Shown piece by piece: positions 49,591 to 60,471 of a stretch of DNA of 64,000 nt. The DNA is from Chloroflexota bacterium (GTDB lineage Bacteria; Chloroflexota; Anaerolineae; Aggregatilineales; Phototrophicaceae): the NCBI GenBank assembly GCA_016223085.1, contig JACRPS010000013.1, positions 8,978-72,977 on the forward strand. Direction: 5' to 3'. The first letter of the stretch is position 1; every line of letters begins with the position of its first letter. Made by a program: the position numbers and the translations under genes. The notes under the pieces were generated by a model. It saw nothing but the letters and a program-made list of their open reading frames with translations, was not told the origin of the DNA and did not search any database.

Positions 49591-50749
49591 ATGGTAGAAA
49601 TTCCGACGAACCAGCAGGTCGTTTGTGCTGATGCACGGCGAAGGCGTCCATCTGTTTGACGCGGACGGCAAAGCCTATCTCGACTGGGTGGCAGGTATCG
49701 CCGTCAATGCGCTCGGTTACGGCGACGCCGAGCTGACACACGCCATCCAGCGCGCCGCCAACAACGGCCTGATTCATACCAGCAACCTGTATTACACCGC
49801 GCCGCAGGTTGAACTGGCAAGGCTGCTGGTGGAAAAAACCACCTTCGCTGACCGGGTGTTTTTCACCAACAGCGGCACGGAAGCCAATGAGGGCGCGATT
49901 AAATTTGCCCGTAAAGTGGCGTATGAAAAAGGGTTAAAAGACAAAGTTGAAATCGTCTGCTTTTCCGGCGCGTTTCATGGCCGGACGATGGGTTCGCTGG
50001 CGCTGACGCCGCGCGAGAAATATCAGAAGCCGTTCCAGCCGTTGATGCCCGGCGTCGTCGTGGCCGAGTACAACAACCTGGACAGCGCGAAGGCCGCAGT
50101 TTCCAACAGGACCGCCGCCGTGATGATCGAGCCGGTGCAGGGCGAAGGCGGTATTTACGCCGCCAGCGACGAGTTTTTGCGCGGCCTGCGTGAATTGTGC
50201 GACCAGTACGACGCGCTGCTGATCTATGACGAAGTGCAGTGCGGCATGGGGCGCACCGGCACGCTATGGGCGTATGAACCCAGCGGCGTTGCGCCAGATA
50301 TGCTGACGGCGGCCAAGCCGCTGGCCGGCGGTCTGCCTATCGGCGCGATTCTGATGACCGAAGCCGTCGCCAGTGCCATGCACCCCGGCGAACATGGTAC
50401 GACCTTCGCCGGCGGCCCGCTGGTGACGGCTGCCGCGCAGGTGGTGCTGAACCGCGTCAGCCAGCCGGAATTTCTGGCGCACGTGCGCGAGGTGGGCGCG
50501 TACCTGATGGAACGCCTGGCGGAGATCAACAGCCCGCTAATTAAGGAAGTGCGCGGGCGCGGCCTGATGGTCGGCCTGGAACTGACCATTGATGTATCCA
50601 AAGTGGTTGAAGCGGGCTACGAACACGGACTGATTCTGGTCAACGCAGGAACAAACGTGATTCGCTTCGTGCCGCCATTGATTGTCGAAAAGCAGCACGT
50701 GGACGAACTGATTGAGAAACTCACGGCGATTCTGACCGGCATGGCATAA
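49591..50749 (+). pseudogene. argD: Acetylornithine aminotransferase, 5' end disrupted
   Basis: From about 49625 the frame is a good PLP-dependent acetylornithine aminotransferase: GEGVHLFDADGKAYLDWVAG, TNSGTEANEGAIKFAR, LIYDEVQCGMGRTG, and the PLP lysine in AAKPLAGGLPIGA. A strong ribosome site (AGGAGAAGGGGG) and an ATG lie at 49591, starting MVEIPTNQQVV, but that frame is shifted by one from the rest and about 15-20 residues normally found before GEGV are missing. A frame-shifting deletion near 49618-49624 explains this. A GTG at 49625 could give a 374-residue product lacking the N-terminus, so residual activity is possible. I mark it as disrupted rather than dead. Confidence 0.75.
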
Positions 50750-50762
50750 GGTGTATTCTGCT

Positions 50763-50790
50763 GTAGGGGCACGGCATGCCGTGCCCCTAC
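50763..50790. repeat. GTAGGG-family palindrome, perfect copy, core GGCATGCC
   Basis: Perfect 28-base dyad between argD and argJ. Confidence 0.9.
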
Positions 50791-50814
50791 CCATGTTTAA
50801 GGATGAGACAAACG

Positions 50815-52041
50815 ATGGTTGACGTTTTACCCACCATTTCGCGCGTACCCGGTTTTCAGGTCGCGGGCGTGGCCTGCGGCCTGAAGAAAAACGGCGCGCT
50901 CGACTTCACGCTGATCGTGAGCGATACGCCGTGTACCGCAGCCGGCGTATTTACGACCAACCAGGTGAAGGCCGCGCCGGTGCTGGTGGACATGGAACGG
51001 CTGAAACGGAATCCTGACCGCATCCGCGCCGTGGCAATTAACGCCGGCTGTGCCAACGCCTGCACCGGGCAGCAGGGGATAGACAATGCGTTACAGACGG
51101 CGCGCTGGGTGGCGGAACGCATCGGCTGTGCCGAGGACGAAGTGCTGGTCATGTCCACCGGCGTGATCGGGACACAACTTCCGATGGACAAAATCCGGCG
51201 CGGCATTGATCTGGCGGTCGAGTCGCTGAGCGAGAATAACTGGGAAACCGCCGCTCGCGCCATCATGACGACTGACACACGCCCGAAAATGGCGTCGGTG
51301 AACGTTGCAACGGAAAACGGCCCGTACACCGTTGCGGGCATTGCCAAAGGTGCGGGCATGATCGCACCCAACATGGCAACGATGCTGGGGCTGCTGGTGA
51401 CGGATGCTTATCAATCTCCGGCATCGCTCGAAGTGCTACTGCGTCAGGCTGCCGATGCGTCGTTTAACCGAATTGTGGTAGATGGCGATATGAGTACCAA
51501 CGACACGGTGCTGCTGCTGGCGAACGGCCAGGTGGGCGTGATTGAAGCATCAGCAGCAGCCCTTCCCGATGCCGTTCTTTCGGTTAGCCGCAAGCTGGCG
51601 CAGAACATCGTGCGGGATGGAGAGGGCGCGACAAAATTTATCACCGTACACATCACCGGCGCGCCGGATAACGAAACCGCCCGTATTATCGCCAACACGA
51701 TTGCCACTTCGCCGCTGGTCAAAACCGCGTTTTTTGGCAACGATGCCAACTGGGGACGCATTGTCGCGGCGGCAGGTCGTGCAGGCATTCCTTTACAACC
51801 TGAAAAGCTGAGCCTTTGGATTACACCCGGTGAAGAATATGGGACAAGGCTCGATTCGCTCCTGCTGTTTGAGCAGGGGATGCCGACCCATTACAGCGAA
51901 CAGCAGGCCGCAGCGATTATGAGCAAACCAGCAGTCAGCATTTATTTAGACTGCGGCAGCATGGGCAACGGCTGCGCCACCGTCTGGACGTGTGACCTGA
52001 GCCACGAGTACGTTTCGATCAATGCGGATTATCGGTCATAA
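50815..52041 (+). CDS. argJ: Glutamate N-acetyltransferase / ornithine acetyltransferase
   Basis: The 408-residue protein is ArgJ, which passes the acetyl group from acetylornithine to glutamate and closes the acetyl cycle. The self-cleavage site is in GAGMIAPNMATMLG, between Ala188 and Thr189; Thr189 becomes the nucleophile. Other marks are CTAAGVFTTNQVKAAPV, AINAGCANACTG and VDGDMSTNDT. Its presence means acetylornithine need not be hydrolysed by ArgE. ATG 50815 is chosen by position of the family start; AAGGA lies about 11 bases upstream. Confidence 0.95.
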   Translation: MVDVLPTISRVPGFQVAGVACGLKKNGALDFTLIVSDTPCTAAGVFTTNQVKAAPVLVDMERLKRNPDRIRAVAINAGCANACTGQQGIDNALQTARWVAERIGCAEDEVLVMSTGVIGTQLPMDKIRRGIDLAVESLSENNWETAARAIMTTDTRPKMASVNVATENGPYTVAGIAKGAGMIAPNMATMLGLLVTDAYQSPASLEVLLRQAADASFNRIVVDGDMSTNDTVLLLANGQVGVIEASAAALPDAVLSVSRKLAQNIVRDGEGATKFITVHITGAPDNETARIIANTIATSPLVKTAFFGNDANWGRIVAAAGRAGIPLQPEKLSLWITPGEEYGTRLDSLLLFEQGMPTHYSEQQAAAIMSKPAVSIYLDCGSMGNGCATVWTCDLSHEYVSINADYRS

Positions 52042-52048
52042 ATCTTTT

Positions 52049-52075
52049 GTGGGACACGGCATGCCGTGTCCCTAC
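52049..52075. repeat. GTAGGG-family palindrome, core GGCATGCC
   Basis: GTGGGACACGGCATGCCGTGTCCCTAC, one change from perfect, between argJ and carA. Confidence 0.85.
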
Positions 52076-52096
52076 GGTTTTAGATAGGGGACATGT

Positions 52097-53233
52097 ATGC
52101 AAGGCTGTCTGGCGCTGGAAGATGGGCGTGTGTTTGCGGGCGTGGGGTTCGGCGCGGAAGGCGTGCAGACCGGCGAACTGGTCTTTAACACCTCCATGAC
52201 CGGCTACCAGGAAATCCTCACCGATCCGTCCTATCACAAGCAGATTGTCACCATGACCGTGCCGCACGTTGGCAACACCGGCATCAATCCCGAAGACGTG
52301 GAGTCGGACCGGGTGTGGGTTGCCGGATTCGTGGTGCGGGCGCTGAGTCCGGTGGTGAGCAACTGGCGCACGCAGGGCACGCTGGACGAGTATCTTAAGG
52401 CGCAGGGGGTGATCGGCCTGAGCGAAGTGGCAACGCGGGCGCTGGTGCGGCATATCCGCGACCGGGGCGTGATGCGCGCCGCCATCGCGCATGGCGAAGC
52501 AGCCAGTGAGCCGGCGGCGCTGGTGGAACTCGCGTGCCAGTCGCCGGATATGTCTGGCTGGAATCTGGTGGACGACGTGACCTGTGCCGAAGCCTATCAT
52601 TGGACGGAACGCAGCGACCCGCAATGGTATCGCCAACATCGTTACGACCCCGCCGGCCCGCTGGTGGTAGCGTATGACTTTGGCATCAAACGCAACATCC
52701 TGCGGCTGATGACCGACCGGGGATTGCGCGTAACCGTTGTCCCTGCACAGACGCCTGCCGTCGACGTGCTGGCGCTGAACCCGGCGGGCGTCTTTCTCAG
52801 CAACGGCCCCGGCGACCCCGCCGCCGTCGGCTACGCGATTAACAACGTGCGGCAGTTGCTGGGCAAAGTGCCGGTGTTTGGCATCTGCCTGGGGCATCAA
52901 ATTCTGGGGCTGGCGCTGGGCGGGCGCACCGAGAAAATGCGCTTCGGACATCGCGGCGGCAACCAGCCGGTGCGGAACTGGCTGACCGGCGCAGTCGAAA
53001 TCAGCAGCCACAATCATGGCTTTGCGGTGATGCCCGACAGCGATCTCAGCGGCGCGGAGATTACCCACATCAACCTGAACGATAACACCGTTGAAGGGCT
53101 GCGCCACGTCGAACTGGGCGCGTTCAGCGTGCAGTATCACCCGGAAGCCTCGCCGGGGCCGCACGACTCCTTGTATCTATTTGATGAGTTTGTAAATCGA
53201 GTAAAATCAGGGGAAACCAAAAGCAAGGAGTAG
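52097..53233 (+). CDS. carA: Carbamoyl-phosphate synthase small (glutaminase) subunit
   Basis: The 378-residue protein releases ammonia from glutamine for carbamoyl phosphate. It has the N-terminal [17 protein letters not shown] block, and a class I amidotransferase domain with the nucleophile Cys264 in FGICLGHQ and the His/Glu pair in [18 protein letters not shown] before the ATG is a good ribosome site. It follows argJ, but carB is 1.7 kb away behind a toxin-antitoxin pair and an opposing gene. Confidence 0.96.
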   Translation: MQGCLALEDGRVFAGVGFGAEGVQTGELVFNTSMTGYQEILTDPSYHKQIVTMTVPHVGNTGINPEDVESDRVWVAGFVVRALSPVVSNWRTQGTLDEYLKAQGVIGLSEVATRALVRHIRDRGVMRAAIAHGEAASEPAALVELACQSPDMSGWNLVDDVTCAEAYHWTERSDPQWYRQHRYDPAGPLVVAYDFGIKRNILRLMTDRGLRVTVVPAQTPAVDVLALNPAGVFLSNGPGDPAAVGYAINNVRQLLGKVPVFGICLGHQILGLALGGRTEKMRFGHRGGNQPVRNWLTGAVEISSHNHGFAVMPDSDLSGAEITHINLNDNTVEGLRHVELGAFSVQYHPEASPGPHDSLYLFDEFVNRVKSGETKSKE

Positions 53234-53236
53234 AAA

Positions 53237-53461
53237 ATGGCGTTTCGGCGCATTACGGTCGACTCACATCAAATGGACGGTTTGCCCTGTATTCGCGGCT
53301 TGCGAATTCCGGTGTCAACCGTAATTGATATGGTGGCAGCGGGGATGACTAACGACGAAATATTGAAAGCTTATCCTGATCTGGAAGATGATGACATCCG
53401 CGAGGCGCTACAATTTGCGGCAGCAGCCGTGCGTGAGCGTCAACTCCCCCTGGTAAGTTAA
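53237..53461 (+). CDS. DUF433-family antitoxin
   Basis: The 74-residue protein fits DUF433: ITVDSHQMDGLPCIRGLRIP, then VIDMVAAGMTNDEILKAYPD and DDIREALQFAA, a winged-helix-like pattern related to MerR-type DNA-binding. It starts 3 bases after carA and is followed 1 base later by a PIN-like toxin gene, which is the usual DUF433/DUF5615 pairing. Confidence 0.9.
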   Translation: MAFRRITVDSHQMDGLPCIRGLRIPVSTVIDMVAAGMTNDEILKAYPDLEDDDIREALQFAAAAVRERQLPLVS

Positions 53462-53462
53462 A

Positions 53463-53843
53463 ATGCGCTTTCTGGTGGATAATGCGTTGTCGCCCCTTGT
53501 GTCCGAAGCTTTGCGCGTCGGTGGACATGATGCCATCCATATTCGCCAGTACAATCTGCAGGCGGCCAGCGATGATGATATTTTTGATCGCGCCGCGCGC
53601 GAAGATCGGGTTCTTATCTCTGCCGATACGGACTTTGGCCGTATCTTAGCTTTGCGAAGTGCTGCTAAACCATCGGTAATTTTGCTCCGATGGCCGGAAC
53701 TGCGACAGCCGCAGGCGCAAGCGCAGGTCATTTTGAACAACCTGGAGAATGTTCTGGATGATCTTGAACGTGGAAGTGTGGTTGTGATTGAACAGGCACG
53801 TTTGCGAGTGCGCCTGCTTCCGATTGGCCGTGATGAAAAATAA
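53463..53843 (+). CDS. DUF5615 PIN-like toxin
   Basis: The 126-residue protein has the DUF5615 Mut7-C/PIN-like layout: FLVDNALSPLVSEALRVGGH, DDIFDRAAREDRVLISADTDFG, and SVILLRWPE. The acidic residues Asp6 and the DTDFG pair fit a nuclease site. It is presumed to be an RNA-cleaving toxin restrained by the DUF433 protein. The pair sits inside the car region and is probably a late insertion. Confidence 0.88.
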   Translation: MRFLVDNALSPLVSEALRVGGHDAIHIRQYNLQAASDDDIFDRAAREDRVLISADTDFGRILALRSAAKPSVILLRWPELRQPQAQAQVILNNLENVLDDLERGSVVVIEQARLRVRLLPIGRDEK

Positions 53844-53879
53844 TGATCTAATAGATGACCGAAAACAGATTCATAGAAT

Positions 53880-53908
53880 GTAGGGGCGAACCAGCGGTTT
53901 GCCCCTGC
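53880..53908. repeat. GTAGGG-family palindrome, core GAACCAGCGGTTTG
   Basis: GTAGGGGCGAACCAGCGGTTTGCCCCTGC, imperfect, after the toxin gene. Confidence 0.75.
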
Positions 53909-53950
53909 AAAAAATCATATGTATCGGTTTTCATTTAACCATAAACAGAA

Positions 53951-53975
53951 CAGACCCGGTAACTTACCGGGCCTG
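53951..53975 (-). terminator. Terminator of the reverse-strand membrane protein gene
   Basis: CCCGGTAA and TTACCGGG pair around one base, flanked by CAG/CTG; on the minus strand it is followed by a T-rich stretch, 28 bases after the stop codon. Confidence 0.65.
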
Positions 53976-54002
53976 CTGCTTGGTTACGACATCCGTCTGC
54001 TG

Positions 54003-54806
54003 TTAGCGCGGCGTCGTGCGAACTTCAGGCGCGGTCGCGTCTTCCGTCACCACTTCCGTCGGCATCGAACGGCGTCCGGCCAGACCGCCGAGGATGGCCG
54101 CGCCCGCGCTGAGGCCCAGCGCCAGCAGCGCGCCCCAGGCCGGGCCGCTCAGGTCACGGGCAACTTCTTCTACATCCTGCGGGGTGACATTCTGTAACTG
54201 CTGCTGCGCATCCTGGACCGCACCCTCAACGCCCGTTGCAACTGTTGCCTGCACCGGCGGCACCTCTGCCGCGCCCGGAACAGTGGTTGCCTGTGCGTTC
54301 GCGGCAGCCGCTGCATCATCTACCAGCGGCGCCGCTACCTCGGCAGCGGCTCCGGCGGCTGCCGTTGCCACGTCGGTCGCCGTGCCCAGCAGCGTGCCAA
54401 TGCCCGTACCCAGGATATTCACGATCAGGGGGATAGCGACCAGCCAGACCATCGCGCCGTTCAGGATGGCATTGCCGGTACCGGCGACCGCCGTTGTGCG
54501 GGCGGAGATGAAGCCGCCCAGGAAAAACGAAATCAGCGCGCTGATCGCGCCGTAAACGCCGGCACCAAGACCGAAGTTGTTCGGATTATTGGCGTCGAAG
54601 GTCGAAAGACCAATGGCGATCCCCAGGACAGTGAAAAACACCAGTGCCGACAGTGTAGTGAACAAACCGGCCAGAACCGATGCCCAGCGCACCCGGTCCA
54701 ACGGTGCTACAACCGAATAGTCGGGCACGCTATAATTACCAGCCATCGCCCGCCAGGCGGTCCGTTCGGCGGTGCGCTCAGGACGAGTAGAATACTGTTC
54801 CGCCAT
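54003..54806 (-). CDS. Membrane protein of unknown function between carA and carB
   Basis: The 267-residue protein has a polar N-terminus, then three or four membrane helices (VLAGLFTTLSALVFFTVLGI, GVYGAISALISFFLGGFISA, NGAMVWLVAIPLIVNILG), a long Ala/Val/Gln-rich linker and a last helix (WGALLALGLSAGAAILGGLA) before a charged tail. The repeated small-residue helices and GGFISAR turn resemble a group of small permease-like proteins without known function. I start at 54806 because GGAGG stands 9 bases upstream. It runs against the car genes and has its own terminator. Confidence 0.75.
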   Translation of the reverse strand: MAEQYSTRPERTAERTAWRAMAGNYSVPDYSVVAPLDRVRWASVLAGLFTTLSALVFFTVLGIAIGLSTFDANNPNNFGLGAGVYGAISALISFFLGGFISARTTAVAGTGNAILNGAMVWLVAIPLIVNILGTGIGTLLGTATDVATAAAGAAAEVAAPLVDDAAAAANAQATTVPGAAEVPPVQATVATGVEGAVQDAQQQLQNVTPQDVEEVARDLSGPAWGALLALGLSAGAAILGGLAGRRSMPTEVVTEDATAPEVRTTPR

Positions 54807-54832
54807 ACCCATAAGCCTCCATCATCACATTC

Positions 54833-54855
54833 ACGGTTAGTTTAAGATTAACCGT
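54833..54855. promoter_or_regulatory. Dyad ACGGTTA/TAACCGT in the divergent carB promoter region
   Basis: Two perfect 7-base half-sites separated by nine bases lie between the membrane protein gene and carB. They are placed where a regulator could act on both. No regulator is identified. Confidence 0.4.
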
Positions 54856-54926
54856 AATTGTGTTAGAGGCGAGTAAATGCCGTCATAAAACTCTATGTAC
54901 TGTTAAGGCTGAAAGGCGCTGTAACC

Positions 54927-58145
<3,219 letters not shown>

Positions 58146-58177
58146 GATGGGATGGCAGAAGTGAAAGAAAATGCTGT

Positions 58178-58468
58178 ATGAACCTTAACGACCTCCGCAA
58201 GAAACGCAACGAAATTCTGGCACTGGCGGAAAAACACGGCGCGGGCAACGTGCGTGTGTTTGGCTCGGTGGCGCGCGGCGAGGCCGGGCCAGGCAGCGAC
58301 GTGGATTTTTTGATAGACATTGTAGATATTTCGCGATTCACGTGGGGCGGTGGCGGCCTGCTGGTCGAATTGGAAGACCTGCTAAAAAGTGATGTGGATT
58401 TGGTGACGGAGCAAGATATACATTGGCTCATCCGCGATCAGGTGGTTCAGGAAGCCGTCGAACTATGA
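58178..58468 (+). CDS. MNT-type nucleotidyltransferase antitoxin, copy 1
   Basis: The 96-residue protein is a minimal nucleotidyltransferase with GSVARGEAGPGSDVDFLIDI, the GSx10DxD motif. In HEPN/MNT toxin-antitoxin systems this enzyme adds AMP to a tyrosine of the HEPN partner. Its stop overlaps the HEPN start as ATGA. The first 140 or so bases are nearly identical to copy 2 at 58867, the rest is not. Confidence 0.9.
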   Translation: MNLNDLRKKRNEILALAEKHGAGNVRVFGSVARGEAGPGSDVDFLIDIVDISRFTWGGGGLLVELEDLLKSDVDLVTEQDIHWLIRDQVVQEAVEL

Positions 58469-58833
58469 ATCCTGATCGTTTGTATTTGACGCACATCTCC
58501 GAATCAATCGCCGATATTGAGGTGTTTGTTGCCGAAGGCAAGGAGGAGTTTTTTACTTCGCGGAAAACCCAGGCCGCTGTTTTATACAGGTTACAAACGC
58601 TGGCGGAGTCAACCCAGCGACTTTCAGAGAATCTAAAAGCGCGGCATCCTGAGGTTGATTGGGTCTCCATACGCGGATTTCGGAACCGCCTGGTACATGA
58701 TTATCTGAACACCAATCTCAACGTCGTATGGAATGTTGTCGAGAATTTTCTACCACCGCTGAAAATGGCTGTGCAAGCGATGCTCGCTTCACTTCAAGAT
58801 GACACTATTTCTTCTGCCGACGGTGGAGAATAA
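58465..58833 (+). CDS. HEPN-domain (DUF86) toxin, copy 1
   Basis: The 122-residue all-helical protein carries the HEPN RNase motif Rx4H as RNRLVH, followed by DY, so the tyrosine used for AMP modification in related systems is present (RNRLVHDY). It opens with LYLTHISESIADIEVFV, typical of DUF86. It should be an RNA-cleaving toxin silenced by the nucleotidyltransferase encoded just upstream. Confidence 0.9.
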   Translation: MNPDRLYLTHISESIADIEVFVAEGKEEFFTSRKTQAAVLYRLQTLAESTQRLSENLKARHPEVDWVSIRGFRNRLVHDYLNTNLNVVWNVVENFLPPLKMAVQAMLASLQDDTISSADGGE

Positions 58834-58866
58834 GGTGTAAATATCGTAAAGTGACGGAAACCTCTC

Positions 58867-59157
58867 ATGAACCTCAACGAGCTTCGCAAGAAACGCAACG
58901 AAATTCTGGCACTGGCGGAAAAACACGGCGCGGGCAACGTGCGCGTGTTTGGCTCGGTCGCGCGCGGCGAGGCCGGGCCAGGCAGCGACGTAGATTTTCT
59001 GATTGACGTGGTGGACTGGTCACGGTTTGAATGGGGCGGCGGTGGCCTGTTAATGGACTTGCAGGATTTGCTAGGCTGCGAGGTTGATTTGTTGACCGAA
59101 AAAGCAATACATTGGTATATCCGAGATAGGGTGCTGGAAGAGGCTGTGCCATTATGA
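58867..59157 (+). CDS. MNT-type nucleotidyltransferase antitoxin, copy 2
   Basis: A second 96-residue nucleotidyltransferase with the same GSVARGEAGPGSDVDFLIDV motif. Bases for residues about 5-45 match copy 1 almost exactly, while the C-terminal half (WSRFEWGGGGLLMDLQDLLG, then EVDLLTEKAI) differs. That pattern suggests duplication followed by exchange at the 5' end. It is 33 bases after the first HEPN gene. Confidence 0.9.
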   Translation: MNLNELRKKRNEILALAEKHGAGNVRVFGSVARGEAGPGSDVDFLIDVVDWSRFEWGGGGLLMDLQDLLGCEVDLLTEKAIHWYIRDRVLEEAVPL

Positions 59158-59513
59158 GAGATGAACGACTGTACATGATTCATATCAGCGAGTGCATAGC
59201 GGCGATTGAGGAGTATGCAGCACCAGGATACGATGAATTTGTCCAGTCAACCAAGACGCAGGATGCTATTATCCGCCGATTGCAGATCATGGGTGAATCA
59301 ACGATGCGATTATCGGATGAAAGGAAGGCCGCTTTTCCTCAGGTTAATTGGAGTAGGATTCGTGGTTTTCGCAACATTGTTGTTCATGATTATTTAGATA
59401 TTGATCTCGATATTGTGTGGAATATCATTCAAAACTATTTGCCACCTTTGAAGGCTGCTGTTGAGACAATGCTGCAACAATCAGATACAACTGGCGATAA
59501 TACAGAACAGTAA
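59154..59513 (+). CDS. HEPN-domain (DUF86) toxin, copy 2
   Basis: The 119-residue protein matches the copy 1 toxin in layout (LYMIHISECIAAIEEYA) and has the motif RNIVVHDY, but the two proteins are clearly diverged, and this gene has lower GC than its surroundings. The ATG overlaps the copy 2 antitoxin stop as ATGA. Divergence of the toxins with conserved antitoxin fronts suggests each antitoxin is matched to its own toxin. Confidence 0.9.
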   Translation: MRDERLYMIHISECIAAIEEYAAPGYDEFVQSTKTQDAIIRRLQIMGESTMRLSDERKAAFPQVNWSRIRGFRNIVVHDYLDIDLDIVWNIIQNYLPPLKAAVETMLQQSDTTGDNTEQ

Positions 59514-59525
59514 AGGATTTCTTTT

Positions 59526-60440
59526 ATGCCCCTTCACCATTTCACACCAACCCATTATTACAACACCCACAGCTCACATCAACCCGTGCTGCACATCCAA
59601 CCCGGCGACAGCGTGATTACGACGACGGTGGACGCGATGGGGCAGGACGAGCGCGGCGAAAAAGTCACCGTCGGGCCGAACCCGCAGACCGGGCCATTTT
59701 TTGTCGAAGGGGCTGAGCCGGGGGATACGCTGGTGGTTCACCTCGACCGGCTGACACCCAACCGTCCGGTTGGCTGGTCAAACCAGATGCTCGCGCCGAA
59801 CGTGGTGGACCCCTGGTATGTGCCGCGCCTGCCCTGGGAAGTGGACCGGCAGGATGCCGAGTGGCGTGTGGATGTGGCCGCCGAGACAGCCAGCCTGGTT
59901 GAACCGCTGGGCAAGCTGGGCAACTTTACGCTGCCGATCAGGCCGATGGTGGGCTGCTTCGGCGTCGCGCCCTATGGCAACCAAGCCATCTCAACCATGA
60001 CCTCCGGCCAGCATGGCGGCAACATGGACTATCGCGGCTTCGTTGCCGGCGTGACGGCTTACTTCCCGGTGTTTGTGCCCGGCGCGCTGTTTTCGCTCGG
60101 TGACGGCCACGCTTTGCAGGGGGACGGCGAGATGAGTGGCAGCGGTATCGAAATCTCGTTTGAAGCGCAGTTCACGGTCGAACTGCGCAAGGGCAAACGC
60201 AGTTCGTGGCCGCGCGGCGAAAACGCGGACTATATCTTCACCTGTGGCAACGCGCGTCCACTCGATCAGGCGGTGCAGCACGCCACCACCGAAATGATGC
60301 TGTGGTTGCAGGACGACTATGGCCTGAACGCCCGCGAAGCCAATCTCGTGGTGGGTTATTGCGTGGAATACGACCTGGGCAACATGTTCGACCCGGCCTA
60401 TACGATGGTCTGCAAAATCCCGAAGCGGTTTTTGCCTTAG
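59526..60440 (+). CDS. Acetamidase/formamidase family protein
   Basis: The 304-residue protein has the features of the FmdA/AmdA family: HIQPGDSVITTTVDAMG, NPQTGPFFVEGAEPGDTLVVH, MVGCFGVAPYGN, SGQHGGNMDYRG and LGDGHALQGDGEMSG. These enzymes hydrolyse short amides to acid and ammonia and use zinc through the conserved Asp/His loop. It follows the second toxin gene by 12 bases, probably without functional link. Confidence 0.9.
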   Translation: MPLHHFTPTHYYNTHSSHQPVLHIQPGDSVITTTVDAMGQDERGEKVTVGPNPQTGPFFVEGAEPGDTLVVHLDRLTPNRPVGWSNQMLAPNVVDPWYVPRLPWEVDRQDAEWRVDVAAETASLVEPLGKLGNFTLPIRPMVGCFGVAPYGNQAISTMTSGQHGGNMDYRGFVAGVTAYFPVFVPGALFSLGDGHALQGDGEMSGSGIEISFEAQFTVELRKGKRSSWPRGENADYIFTCGNARPLDQAVQHATTEMMLWLQDDYGLNAREANLVVGYCVEYDLGNMFDPAYTMVCKIPKRFLP

Positions 60441-60445
60441 GGTGG

Positions 60446-60471
60446 AGGGACACGATTTATCGTGTCCCTAC
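60446..60471. repeat. GTAGGG-family palindrome, core GATTTATC
   Basis: AGGGACACGATTTATCGTGTCCCT between the converging acetamidase and histidine kinase genes; it overlaps the first bases after the kinase stop. Confidence 0.8.

Noticed and set aside
54858-54920. carB promoter boxes
   Set aside because: TTGTGT and CATAAA are present but their spacing (20 bases) does not support a sigma-70 promoter.
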